Of a stretch of 64,000 bases of DNA, positions 37,134-45,824 are shown one piece after another. How positions within the stretch are numbered: position 1 is the first letter of the stretch; the number at the start of each line of letters is the position of its first letter. Made by a program: the position numbers and the translations under genes. The stretch covers positions 310,001 to 374,000 of the forward strand of contig NZ_WHSB02000001.1 of the NCBI RefSeq assembly GCF_010994755.1, given 5' to 3'. This DNA comes from Shinella lacus (GTDB lineage: Bacteria > Pseudomonadota > Alphaproteobacteria > Rhizobiales > Rhizobiaceae). The notes under the pieces are model-generated. The model saw only the letters and a program-made list of their open reading frames with translations. It ran no database searches and had not been told where the DNA came from.

Positions 37134-37186
37134 ATTTCTGTTGCATCCAAAGGCTGGCACAGCTTAGTGTGCCATTCAACAGAAAT
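37134..37186. promoter_or_regulatory. Nested inverted repeats between acyl-CoA dehydrogenase and E1 genes
   Basis: Outer arms ATTTCTGTTG (37134-37143) and CAACAGAAAT (37177-37186), a perfect 10-bp match across 33 nt. Inside it lies GGCACA (37156-37161) - 6 nt - TGTGCC (37168-37173). The block occupies the divergent promoter region and fits control of both operons by one or two dimeric regulators. Confidence 0.5.
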
Positions 37187-37201
37187 CGGAATTTATTTCC
37201 A
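37187..37201. promoter_or_regulatory. IclR-box-like site upstream of the fused E1 gene
   Basis: CGGAATTTATTTCCA agrees at 12 of 14 defined positions with the recalled E. coli IclR consensus TGGAAATNATTTCCA. It lies 29-43 bp before the E1 start codon and directly abuts the nested repeats. A related site is at 31786-31800. Confidence 0.5.
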
Positions 37202-37229
37202 TAAACGAAAAACGAAGCCGAGGACACGA

Positions 37230-39404
37230 ATGGCACGCCAGATACCCCTCGCCCCTTCCGCGCCCTGGTTCCGGCTGGAACTGGACGAAGCGGACTGGAG
37301 CGGGGAACAGGCTCAGGACCTGATCCACTGGTACGGCCAGATGCTCCTGATCCGCCGGTTCGAGGAAAAGCTGCTCGATCTGGAAAAGGCCGGCCTGATC
37401 CACGGCCCGGCCCATGCCAGCATCGGCCAGGAAGCGGGTGCCGTCGGCGCAATGTCCGCGCTCGGCACCGACGACAAGATCAACGGCACGCACCGCGCCC
37501 ACCACCAGGTGCTGCTGAAACTGCTAAATCCGTCGGTTCCAACCGATTTCGACATCCGCACGGATGATTTCGCGCCCGGCATGGACGAGGCGATCTACCG
37601 CTTCATGGCGGAAATCATGGGCCTGACGCCCGGCTATTGCGGCGGCCGCGGCGGCTCCATGCATATGCGGTTTGCCGGTGCCGGCGTCGTCGGCACATCG
37701 GCCATCGTCGGCGGCAATCCGCCCCATGCGGCGGGCTATGCGCTGGCCGACAAGATGCTCGGCCGCGACCACATCTCCGTCGCCTTCTTCGGTGACGGCG
37801 CCGCCCAGAACGGCGCCAGCTACGAGGCGATGAACATCGCAGCCGCGCAAAGCCTGCCTGTGATCTTCTTCATCGAGAACAACCTCTACGGCGTCGCCAC
37901 CCATATTTCCGACGTGACGCGCGAGACGCGCCTGTCGTCCCGCGGCGCGATGCTCGGCATCGCGTCGATCGAATGCGACGGCATGGACGTCGTCGCCGTG
38001 CACCGGGCGATGGTCGAGGCCCGGCGCATCATCCGCGAGACCGGCGGGCCCGTGGTGGTCGAAGCGCTCTGTTATCGCCATTTCCACCAGTCCGGTTCCC
38101 GCAGCGGCAGCGACTTCGGCTACCGCACGAAGGAAGAGGAAGCCGCGTGGCGCGAGCGTGACCCGATCGCCCTTGCCGAAGCCCGCCTGACGGCGCTCGG
38201 CCTGCTTTCCCCCGACGAATTCGCGCGCATCGATGCGCTGGTGACCGACCGCATCGCCGCCGCGGCCGGTCGGTTGACGGAGCCGGTTCCTGGCGGAAAT
38301 ACGCTCAGGATTCCCGAAGGCCTCTGGCCGGACCCGGCGACACGAGACAACGGCATTCTCGGTGACCTCTCCGAACTCGCCGGCAAGCGCATGCTCGATC
38401 ACGACGACATGCGGCCCGATGCCATCGAGAAGGTGAAATTCGTCACCGCCGCCTCCGAGACGCTGGCCGCCGCGATGGCGCACGACCCGCGCATCATCGT
38501 CATGGGCGAGGACGCCCATCAGATGCGCGGCGGCGTCAGTGGCTTCACCAAGGGCGCGCTGGAACGCTGGCCCGAACGCGTGCTGCCCATGTCGATCGCC
38601 GAAAACGGCTTTACGGGCGTGGCGCTCGGCGCGGCCCTCAACGGGCTGCGTCCTGTCGTGGAGATCATGTTCGGCGATTTCTGTTTCACCGCCGCCGACC
38701 AGATCGCCAATGGCGTCGGCAAGGTGCGCCACATGTTCGGCGACGGTTTTCCGGTGCCGATCGTCCTGCGCGTGCGCATCTCGCCGCACACCGGCTACGG
38801 CTCGCAGCATTCGGGCGATCCGTCCGCGCTGTTCGGCATGTTCCCCGGCTGGCGCATCGTCACGCCGTCCAACGCCTTCGACTATATCGGCCTGATGAAT
38901 TCCGCCCTCGCCTGCGACGACCCCGTCGTCGTCTTCGAGCATACGGAACTCTACCAGAAGGAATTCGACGTGCCGGCCGGCGACCGGGAATTCCATATTC
39001 CCTTCGGCTCGGCGCGCATCGTGCGCCCCGGCGGCGCCTGCACGGTGCTCGCCACCTCCGTCATGGTCCAGAACGCCGTCAAGGCCGCGGAGGAGACGGG
39101 CATCGACGCCGAGGTCATCGACCTGCGCAACATCGATCATCACGGCATCGACTGGGCGCTGATCGGCAAATCCATCGACAAGACCGGACGCGTCGTCATC
39201 GCCGAGCAGACCGCCCGCAGCCTTTCGATGGGCGGCACCTGGGCGGCCGAGATCCAGGAACGCTTCTTCGACTGTCTCGATCACGAAATCCTGCGCGTCA
39301 CCGGCGGGCTTGCCGCCCCCACGGTTTCGGCAGCCCTCAACCGCGCGGCGCTCGCAACGGTCGCCGACGTCAAGAACGCACTGCTTCGAATTGCGGAAAA
39401 ATAG
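37230..39404 (+). CDS. 2-oxoacid dehydrogenase E1, fused alpha and beta subunits
   Basis: 724 aa. Residues about 30-340 are the TPP-binding alpha part, with the GDG...NN motif in FFGDGAAQNGASYEAMN and FFIENNLYGVATHISD. Residues about 390-724 are the transketolase-like beta part starting VKFVTAASETLAAAM, with MGEDAHQMRGGVSGF and GYGSQHSGDPSALFG. Separate alpha and beta genes are the rule; fused forms occur in branched-chain/acetoin-type systems. It decarboxylates a 2-oxoacid (or cleaves an acetoin-like ketol) and passes the acyl or acetyl group to a lipoyl domain, here presumably the E2-like protein at 32.7 kb. Start at ATG 37230, after the shadowed upstream frame. Confidence 0.9.
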   Translation: MARQIPLAPSAPWFRLELDEADWSGEQAQDLIHWYGQMLLIRRFEEKLLDLEKAGLIHGPAHASIGQEAGAVGAMSALGTDDKINGTHRAHHQVLLKLLNPSVPTDFDIRTDDFAPGMDEAIYRFMAEIMGLTPGYCGGRGGSMHMRFAGAGVVGTSAIVGGNPPHAAGYALADKMLGRDHISVAFFGDGAAQNGASYEAMNIAAAQSLPVIFFIENNLYGVATHISDVTRETRLSSRGAMLGIASIECDGMDVVAVHRAMVEARRIIRETGGPVVVEALCYRHFHQSGSRSGSDFGYRTKEEEAAWRERDPIALAEARLTALGLLSPDEFARIDALVTDRIAAAAGRLTEPVPGGNTLRIPEGLWPDPATRDNGILGDLSELAGKRMLDHDDMRPDAIEKVKFVTAASETLAAAMAHDPRIIVMGEDAHQMRGGVSGFTKGALERWPERVLPMSIAENGFTGVALGAALNGLRPVVEIMFGDFCFTAADQIANGVGKVRHMFGDGFPVPIVLRVRISPHTGYGSQHSGDPSALFGMFPGWRIVTPSNAFDYIGLMNSALACDDPVVVFEHTELYQKEFDVPAGDREFHIPFGSARIVRPGGACTVLATSVMVQNAVKAAEETGIDAEVIDLRNIDHHGIDWALIGKSIDKTGRVVIAEQTARSLSMGGTWAAEIQERFFDCLDHEILRVTGGLAAPTVSAALNRAALATVADVKNALLRIAEK

Positions 39405-39449
39405 TGGAACAGGGCAACCGCGGCCCATCAAACTGGAGGTATCCAACCG

Positions 39450-41051
39450 ATGAAACGACTTCTTCTGTCGAAATCCAGACTGGCCTTTCTCACCCTCGCC
39501 CTCTCCGCCACCATGCTGGGCGGGCCGGTCCAGCAGGCGACGGCGCAAGAGCGGGCGCTCGTCATCGCGCGTGACATGGACGTCAACTCGCTCGATCCGG
39601 CGCGCGCCTGGTGCGACACCTGCCAGATCTACAACACCTCCGTCTACGAGCAGCTCGTCACGCTCGATAAGGACAACAAGGTGCAGCCGCTGATCGCCTC
39701 GAGCTGGGAGGTCAACAAGGAGCAGACCCAGCTGACCTTCAAGCTCGATCCGGCGGCGAAATTCTCCGATGGTTCGCCGGTCGAGGCGAAGGATGTGAAA
39801 TGGTCGTTCGAGCGGCTGAAGAACATCAAGGGCAACGGCGCCTTTATCGCCGATCCGATCAGCTCGATCGAGATCCCCGATGCGCAGACGGTCATCGTCA
39901 AGCTGGCCGCGCCGAATTCGGAATTCCTCAACCAGGCGGCCGCCGGCTTCCTCGGCATCATCAACAGCGATGTCGCAAGCGAGAACGGCGCGCTTGCCGA
40001 TGCGACGGCCGTCGACAAGGACACGTCGGAAAACTGGTTCCTCAGCAATTCCGCCGGCAGCGGGCCGTTCGTTCTGGCCTCCTACGAGCCGAATTCCGAG
40101 CTGCGCCTGAAGCGCAACGAGAATTACTGGCGCAAGGCCCCGGTCCTGCCGGAGGTCATCTTCCGCCAGGTGAAGGATGCCGTGGCGCAGGCGCAGATGC
40201 TGCAGTCGGGTTCCGCCGACATCGCCATGCAGATCGACCCGGAGACCGCCAAGACGCTCGAAGGCAGCGACGTCGTCGTGGAGAAGGTGCCGTCCTACAA
40301 CTTCGTCTATATCGCGCTTTCGCCGGGTGCCAAAGCCAACACCGTCAAGCTGACGCCGGAAGTGCGCGAAGCGATCTCGATCGCCATCGACCGCACCTCG
40401 CTGATCGACTTCACCGTCGGCGGCGCCGGCCGGGCGATCGCCTCGCCGATCCCGCTCGGCTTCCCCGGCGGCGACGGCCACGAGATCCCCGCCTACAATC
40501 CGGATCGCGCCAAGGAGCTGCTTGCCGCAGCCGGTGCGGGCGACGGCTTCACGCTGAAGTCGATCTATCCGGACATGAACGTCTATGGCGTCGATTTCTC
40601 GCTGATGATGCAGAAGATCCAGCAGGATCTCGCCAAGGTCGGCATCACGGTCGAGCTTTCGCCGGTGCCCTTCGCCAACTGGCGTGAGGCGGCGAACGGC
40701 GACCATATCCCGCTGACGGCCGTCTTCTTCGCGCCCGACTTCTTCGGCACCTCGCAATATGTCGACGTCTTCGGCCTGTCGGAAGGGTCCGTCTGGGCGA
40801 AGCGCGCCGGGGGCGAGGTCGATCCGTCCTTCATCAACGCGGAAACGGCGAAGCTTCGCGAACAGGCGCTCGCCGCGCCCTCCGTCGAGGACGCGGAAAA
40901 GCTTTGGTTCGAAGCCGGCGAGCAGATGGCCAAGGCCCGGATCATCATCCCGATGGTCAGCCCGGACCTCATCCTGGCGCATAGCCCGAGCGTCAAGGGC
41001 GTCCGCTACAGCGCCTGCTGCAACCTGCCGCTCGCCGAAATCTCGAACTGA
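39450..41051 (+). CDS. Dipeptide/oligopeptide-type solute-binding protein
   Basis: 533 aa. Signal peptide (LAFLTLALSATMLGGPVQQA, cleavage after ATAQ) followed by a family 5 binding fold with LVIARDMDVNSLDPARA and ELRLKRNENYWRKAP. Full length. It sits in the E1/aminotransferase operon but is the only family 5 binding protein in the window, so it most likely serves the DppBCDF-type importer at 27.8-31.7 kb. Its stop is followed by a strong hairpin that may protect the 5' part of the message and keep binding-protein levels high. Confidence 0.92.
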   Translation: MKRLLLSKSRLAFLTLALSATMLGGPVQQATAQERALVIARDMDVNSLDPARAWCDTCQIYNTSVYEQLVTLDKDNKVQPLIASSWEVNKEQTQLTFKLDPAAKFSDGSPVEAKDVKWSFERLKNIKGNGAFIADPISSIEIPDAQTVIVKLAAPNSEFLNQAAAGFLGIINSDVASENGALADATAVDKDTSENWFLSNSAGSGPFVLASYEPNSELRLKRNENYWRKAPVLPEVIFRQVKDAVAQAQMLQSGSADIAMQIDPETAKTLEGSDVVVEKVPSYNFVYIALSPGAKANTVKLTPEVREAISIAIDRTSLIDFTVGGAGRAIASPIPLGFPGGDGHEIPAYNPDRAKELLAAAGAGDGFTLKSIYPDMNVYGVDFSLMMQKIQQDLAKVGITVELSPVPFANWREAANGDHIPLTAVFFAPDFFGTSQYVDVFGLSEGSVWAKRAGGEVDPSFINAETAKLREQALAAPSVEDAEKLWFEAGEQMAKARIIIPMVSPDLILAHSPSVKGVRYSACCNLPLAEISN

Positions 41052-41061
41052 TCCGCCTAAT

Positions 41062-41087
41062 CGGGAGGGGTGGAAACGCCTCTCCCG
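41062..41087 (+). other. Intercistronic hairpin with GAAA tetraloop
   Basis: An 11-bp stem (41062-41072 with 41077-41087, two G-U pairs) capped by GAAA. No T run follows, so it is more likely an mRNA-stabilising or attenuating hairpin than a terminator. It lies between the binding-protein stop and the class III aminotransferase. Confidence 0.6.
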
Positions 41088-41106
41088 GCCACTATTGGAG
41101 AGCAAG

Positions 41107-42351
41107 ATGACAGCGAGACTGCTGAACAGCCGCGACACCGAACTCCTGGAACGCGCCGGCCGCGTCGTGCCGAACGGTGTGTGGGGCCATATGGCGACCC
41201 GGGCGATCGGGCCGGATTACCCGCAGTTCTTTTCGAAATCGGACGGCTGCCGCGTCTGGGATGCGGACGGCAACGAATATATCGACTTCATGTGCGCCTG
41301 GGGGCCGAACGTGCTCGGCTACCGCCATGCCGAGGTGGACGCCGCCGCTCTGGCACAGATGGACAAGGGCGATATCGGCAACGGCCCCACGGATAAAATG
41401 GTGGAACTGGCCGAACTGCTGGTCGATACGCTGGACCACGCCGACTGGACGCTCTTCCAGAAGAACGGCACCGACGCCACGACCGTCTGCGTCACCATCG
41501 CGCGCGCCGCCACCGGCCACCGCAAGATTCTCGTCGCGCGCGGCGCCTATCATGGCGCAGTTCCGTGGTGCTCTCCGTCACTCGTCGGCGTGACGTCGGA
41601 GGATCGTGCCCATCTCATCCTCTTCGACTACAACGACATCACGAGCCTCGATGCCGCAATCGATGAGGCTGGCGACGATCTCGCCGGTATCCTGCTCACC
41701 GCCTTCAAGCATGATGTCGGCAAGGACCAGCATCTGCCGGAGAAGGCCTTCCTGGCGCACGCCCGCGCCGCCTGCGACCGGACGGGTGCGGCCCTGATCC
41801 TCGATGACGTGCGCGCCGGTTTCCGGCTTGATGTGCGCGGAAGCTGGGCGCGGTATGGCGTGAAGCCGGACCTCGCGGCCTATTCGAAGGCCATCGCCAA
41901 CGGCTGGCCGCTTGCCGCCGTCGCCGGTTCGGAGCGTTTCCGGGAGGGTGCTGGAAAAATCTTCACCACGGGCTCTTTCTGGTACGGCTCCGCCGCCATG
42001 GCGGCTGCGGTCAAGACCGTGCAGATCCTGCGCGACAGCGACGCGCTGGCGCATACCGAAGCGATGGGCGAACGTTTCCGCGCCGGCCTTTCGACGATCT
42101 CGGCCCGCCACGGTTTCACGCTCAGGCAGACGGGACCGGCGCAGATGCCGATGGTGCTGTTCGACGGCGACCAGGATCTGAGGATCGCCAACGCCTTCTG
42201 CGCGGCGGCCCTGCGGCACGGCATCTACCTGCATCCCAAGCACAACATGTTCCTGTGCGCCGCGCATACGCCCGACGACATCGACCGGGCGCTGGAAGCA
42301 GCCGACGGAGCCTTCGCCGACATCCTTTCCGCGGGCATCCTCGCGGCCTGA
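41107..42351 (+). CDS. Class III PLP aminotransferase / aminomutase (GSAM-like)
   Basis: 414 aa. PLP lysine is Lys261 in AAYSKAIANGWPL; the ring-nitrogen Asp lies in LILDDVRAGFR (233-234), and the phosphate-binding region is KNGTDATTVCVTIAR (119-133). It resembles glutamate-1-semialdehyde aminomutase and its catabolic relatives (beta-amino acid and omega-amino acid transaminases) rather than haem biosynthesis, given its operon. Start at ATG 41107 with GGAGAG upstream. It sits between the binding protein and a class IV transaminase, so two unrelated PLP enzymes act in the same pathway, perhaps on different enantiomers or steps. Confidence 0.85.
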   Translation: MTARLLNSRDTELLERAGRVVPNGVWGHMATRAIGPDYPQFFSKSDGCRVWDADGNEYIDFMCAWGPNVLGYRHAEVDAAALAQMDKGDIGNGPTDKMVELAELLVDTLDHADWTLFQKNGTDATTVCVTIARAATGHRKILVARGAYHGAVPWCSPSLVGVTSEDRAHLILFDYNDITSLDAAIDEAGDDLAGILLTAFKHDVGKDQHLPEKAFLAHARAACDRTGAALILDDVRAGFRLDVRGSWARYGVKPDLAAYSKAIANGWPLAAVAGSERFREGAGKIFTTGSFWYGSAAMAAAVKTVQILRDSDALAHTEAMGERFRAGLSTISARHGFTLRQTGPAQMPMVLFDGDQDLRIANAFCAAALRHGIYLHPKHNMFLCAAHTPDDIDRALEAADGAFADILSAGILAA

Positions 42352-42376
42352 ACCACGCTGCTTTCCAAGCCTCACG

Positions 42377-42396
42377 CGCCGTCCCTGCGGACGGCG
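42377..42396 (+). other. Intercistronic hairpin
   Basis: CGCCGTCC (42377-42384), 4-nt loop, GGACGGCG (42389-42396): a perfect 8-bp stem between the two aminotransferase genes, without a T run. Confidence 0.45.
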
Positions 42397-42438
42397 TGCG
42401 AGAGCGCATGACCATTTCCCTTTTGAGGAGCGCGTAAC

Positions 42439-43401
42439 ATGTCCTACACGGACCACATCTTCACGGACTATCGCCAGCGTGTTGAAGCGCTCGCGGCAAG
42501 CGACAATCCCTTCGCCAAGGGCATCGCCTATATTGCCGGTGAATACGTGCCGCTGAACGAAGCGCGCATCCCGATCCTCGACCAGGGCTTCCTTCATTCG
42601 GACCTGACATATGACGTTCCCGCCGTCTGGAACGGAAGGTTCTTCCGGCTCGACGACCATCTCGACCGCTTCGAGAAGAGCTGTGCCCAGCTTCGGCTGA
42701 AAAGCCCGCTCGGGCGGCAGGAAATCCGCGACCGGCTTGTCGAGATGACAGCGAAGAGCGGCATCCGCGACGCCTATGTCATGATGATCGTGACGCGCGG
42801 CCTGCGCTTCGTCCGCCAATACGCCCCGGAGGAATGCGACAATTTCTGCTACCTCATGGTCATGCCCTATCTCTGGGTGATGGACGAGGCGACGCAGAAA
42901 ACCGGCGGCACCGCCGTCATCACCCGCACCGTGCGCCGTGTGCCGCCGGGCGCGATCGACCCGACCGTCAAGAACCTGCAATGGGGCGATTTCACCCGCG
43001 GCCTGCTGGAGGCGCGCGACCGCGGCGCAATGTATCCGATCCTGACGGATGGCGACGCGAACCTCACCGAAGGCTCCGGCTTCAATGTCATCCTGATCAA
43101 GGACGGCAAGCTCTATACGCCGAAGAAGGGCGTGCTGGAGGGTGTGACACGCAAGTCCGTGCTCGCCGTCGCCGAAAAGCTCGGCTATCCCTCGACGATT
43201 GATGATGTGCCCGTGGAACTCGCCTATCAGTGCGACGAGATCCTCTTCGTCACCACGGCCGGCGGCGTCATGCCGATCACCACGCTGGACGGCCAGCCGG
43301 TCGGCAATGGCGAGGTCGGCCCCATCAGCAAGGCGCTGTGGAAGGGTTATTGGGACGCCCATGCCGACCCGGAGCTGAGCTTCGCGATCGACTACGCGTG
43401 A
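42439..43401 (+). CDS. Class IV aminotransferase, (R)-selective amine transaminase type
   Basis: 320 aa, fold type IV PLP enzyme. Catalytic lysine is Lys178 in [12 protein letters not shown]; Glu211 in LTEGSGFN binds the PLP ring. His53 and Tyr58 in [17 protein letters not shown], and Arg126 in VTRGLRFVR, align with the substrate-pocket residues known from the Aspergillus terreus (R)-amine transaminase (His55, Tyr60, Arg128 as I recall). Identity to that enzyme looks high along the whole length, including [14 protein letters not shown] and [11 protein letters not shown]. These enzymes transfer amino groups from (R)-amines to pyruvate. Natural substrates are poorly known, so this operon is informative. 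It follows the class III enzyme by 87 bp. Confidence 0.9.
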   Translation: MSYTDHIFTDYRQRVEALAASDNPFAKGIAYIAGEYVPLNEARIPILDQGFLHSDLTYDVPAVWNGRFFRLDDHLDRFEKSCAQLRLKSPLGRQEIRDRLVEMTAKSGIRDAYVMMIVTRGLRFVRQYAPEECDNFCYLMVMPYLWVMDEATQKTGGTAVITRTVRRVPPGAIDPTVKNLQWGDFTRGLLEARDRGAMYPILTDGDANLTEGSGFNVILIKDGKLYTPKKGVLEGVTRKSVLAVAEKLGYPSTIDDVPVELAYQCDEILFVTTAGGVMPITTLDGQPVGNGEVGPISKALWKGYWDAHADPELSFAIDYA

Positions 43402-43405
43402 CGCT

Positions 43406-44305
43406 TCAACCCTGGTCGAGCGGCAGTGCCCGGACGAGATCGATCAGGGCGCGCAGTTTCGCCGGGACATGGCGGCGGCCGGGATAATAGAGGCAAAGGC
43501 CGTCATAGGGCGGCGTCCAGTCGTCCAGCATTTGCACGAGCCGGCCGGCGGCGAGGTGTTCGCGCACCGCGAAGTCCGACAGATAGGCAATGCCCGCGCC
43601 TTCCAGCACCGCATCCAGCATCAGCCCGCTTTCATCGAGGATGAGCGGCCCCGGAACATCGATCTCGACATTTTCCCCGTGGCGGGAAAACTCCCAGTGA
43701 TAGATGCGGCCGCTCGCCATGCGCGCGCGGATGCACTGGTGATGTTTGAGATCGGCCGGCTGGCGCGGGACGTCCCTGCCCTGAAAATAGCCCGGCGCGC
43801 CGACGACGACCATGCGCGCATGACGCAGGATCGGTATGGCGATCATGTCCGGCGGCACCGCCTCGGCCAGTCGGAAACCGGCATCGAAACCCTGGCCGAC
43901 GATGTCCACCAGGGCATTGTCGGTCACAACTTCCAGCGCCATGTCAGGATAACGGCGAAGATATTCCAGAAGGAGCGGCCGCAAAAGCATGCGCGCGGCG
44001 CCCAGCGACGTGTTCAGCCGCAAGGTGCCGGTCGGGCGCGTCTGCGACACGGTCGCCCGCTCGACGGCGCTGTCTATGGCGGCAAGTGCTGGCGCGATCT
44101 CGGCCACGAAAGCCTCACCCGCAGCGGTCAGCACCACCGACCGGGTCGTCCTGTTGAAGAGCCGCACGTCGAGGCGCGCCTCCAGCGTCGAGACGGCATG
44201 GCTCAGCGCCGACGACGAAACGCCGAGTTCCCGCGCGGCGGCGCGAAAACCGCCGAGCCGCGCGATCGTCGTCACGGCTTCCAGTTCGGGCAGGCTGGCC
44301 TTCAT
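43406..44305 (-). CDS. LysR-family transcriptional regulator
   Basis: 299 aa. HTH domain at 1-60 (LEAVTTIARLGGFRAAAREL and LGVSSSALSHAVSTLEARL), the CrgA/PA0477-like subgroup judging from FNRTTRSVVLTAAGEAF, then the effector domain. Start at ATG 44305, which puts the HTH at the normal position. It is divergent from the aldehyde dehydrogenase across 96 bp and probably regulates it. It converges on the (R)-transaminase gene with four bases between stops. Confidence 0.9.
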   Translation of the reverse strand: MKASLPELEAVTTIARLGGFRAAARELGVSSSALSHAVSTLEARLDVRLFNRTTRSVVLTAAGEAFVAEIAPALAAIDSAVERATVSQTRPTGTLRLNTSLGAARMLLRPLLLEYLRRYPDMALEVVTDNALVDIVGQGFDAGFRLAEAVPPDMIAIPILRHARMVVVGAPGYFQGRDVPRQPADLKHHQCIRARMASGRIYHWEFSRHGENVEIDVPGPLILDESGLMLDAVLEGAGIAYLSDFAVREHLAAGRLVQMLDDWTPPYDGLCLYYPGRRHVPAKLRALIDLVRALPLDQG

Positions 44306-44401
44306 TGCGCTATTTACCTCATTAAGCTGTTGGCGATTGGTGATCTTATCCTGATGATCGATCGGATGCATATCCTCCCTGTCAAATCAGGAGACCGCAT
44401 C

Positions 44402-45817
44402 ATGAAAGCCATTGACCAAATCTATATCGACGGCGCCTTCGTCACCCCGCACGGCACGGAGCGCTTCGACCTTTTCAATCCCGCAACGGAAGAAAAGATC
44501 GGCAAGGTCAGGCTGGGCGATGCCGAGGATGCGCATGCGGCGATCGCCGCCGCCAAGCGTGCCTTCCCCGCCATGCGCCGCACGAGCCCGGCCGAGCGTA
44601 TCGAAATGCTGCATGCCCTGCGCGATGCCGTCGCGGCGAGAGCGGAAGCGCTGACGGAAGCGATGGCCACGGAATATGGCGCACCGCAGTCGTTCCTCGC
44701 CTTCTCGGTGCCCTATGCCGCCGGGGTGTTCGAGATGGCGGCCAGGACCGTCGCGGACTATGCCTTCACCCGCCGCATCGGCAACACAGACGTGATCATG
44801 GAGCCCGTGGGCGTCGCCGCCGCGATCACGCCTTGGAACAGCGATATCGGCTTCATCTGCTCCAAGCTCGCAACGGCCATCGCCGCCGGCACGAGCATCG
44901 TCATCAAGCCGTCCGAGATGAGCGCGCTCCAGACCCAGGCCGTGACGGAGGCGCTGCACGCGGCGGGCCTGCCGCGCGGCGTGCTCAATATCGTCAACGG
45001 CTACGGCCACGTCGTCGGCACCGCGCTGACGCAGAGCCCGGATATCGCCAAGATCAGTTTCACCGGCTCCACAGCGACCGGACGGACCATCCTTCGCAGC
45101 GCCGCCGAGACGTTCAAGCGCGTGACGCTGGAGCTTGGCGGCAAGGGACCGCAGATCCTTCTCGACGATGCCGATCTGGACCAGGCGATCCCGCACATCC
45201 TCACCTCGGCCTTCCGCAACAGCGGACAGGCCTGCATTGCCGGCACGCGCCTGCTGGTTCCGGCCCATCGCTACGAGGAGGTGTCGTCACACCTTGCCGC
45301 CGCCGTTTCCGCGCTGAAGGCAGGCCCCTCCAGCGACCCTGCGTCGGATATCGGCCCGATGGTCAGCGCGAAACAATGGGAGCGGGTGCAGTCCTATATC
45401 CGGCTCGGCCAGGAAGAGGGCGCGACCCTGCTCGCCGGCGGCGAGGGCCGCCCCGAAGGCCAGGATCGCGGCTGGTTCGTGCGCCCGACGGTCTTCGCGG
45501 GCGTAACGAACGAGATGCGGATCGCGCGGGAGGAAATCTTCGGCCCCGTCCTGAGCGTGATCGCCTACCGCGACGAGGCGGAGGCGATCGCCATCGCCAA
45601 CGACACCGACTACGGCCTGCAATCCTATGTGCTGGGAACCGACGTCGATCGCATGCGCCGTGTCGCACGCGAGCTGGAGGCCGGGCGCGTCGTGTTGAAC
45701 GAGGCACCGATGGACCCGCGGGCGCCGTTTGGCGGCTTCAAGCACTCCGGCATCGGCCGCGAGTTCGGCGCCTTCGGCCTGGAAGCCTTCCTCGAACCGA
45801 AGGCGATCCTCGGCTGA
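44402..45817 (+). CDS. Aldehyde dehydrogenase family protein
   Basis: 471 aa. Catalytic Cys in NSGQACIAGTRLLVP, Glu in LELGGKGPQILL, and the NAD-binding region ITPWNSDIGFICSKLATA. Length and DPRAPFGGFKHSGIGREFG near the end are typical of the general aldehyde dehydrogenases. Start at ATG 44402 with AGGAG eight bases upstream. It is probably a single-gene unit under the divergent LysR, ended by a 15-bp perfect hairpin. It could oxidise the aldehyde left after transamination by the neighbouring operon. Confidence 0.9.
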   Translation: MKAIDQIYIDGAFVTPHGTERFDLFNPATEEKIGKVRLGDAEDAHAAIAAAKRAFPAMRRTSPAERIEMLHALRDAVAARAEALTEAMATEYGAPQSFLAFSVPYAAGVFEMAARTVADYAFTRRIGNTDVIMEPVGVAAAITPWNSDIGFICSKLATAIAAGTSIVIKPSEMSALQTQAVTEALHAAGLPRGVLNIVNGYGHVVGTALTQSPDIAKISFTGSTATGRTILRSAAETFKRVTLELGGKGPQILLDDADLDQAIPHILTSAFRNSGQACIAGTRLLVPAHRYEEVSSHLAAAVSALKAGPSSDPASDIGPMVSAKQWERVQSYIRLGQEEGATLLAGGEGRPEGQDRGWFVRPTVFAGVTNEMRIAREEIFGPVLSVIAYRDEAEAIAIANDTDYGLQSYVLGTDVDRMRRVARELEAGRVVLNEAPMDPRAPFGGFKHSGIGREFGAFGLEAFLEPKAILG

Positions 45818-45824
45818 GGATCTG

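Noticed and set aside
37524..41138. A 1204-codon open frame on the minus strand opposite the E1 and binding-protein genes
   Set aside because: It is the GC-rich complement of two well-supported plus-strand genes, has the biased composition of an antisense frame, and shows no domain.
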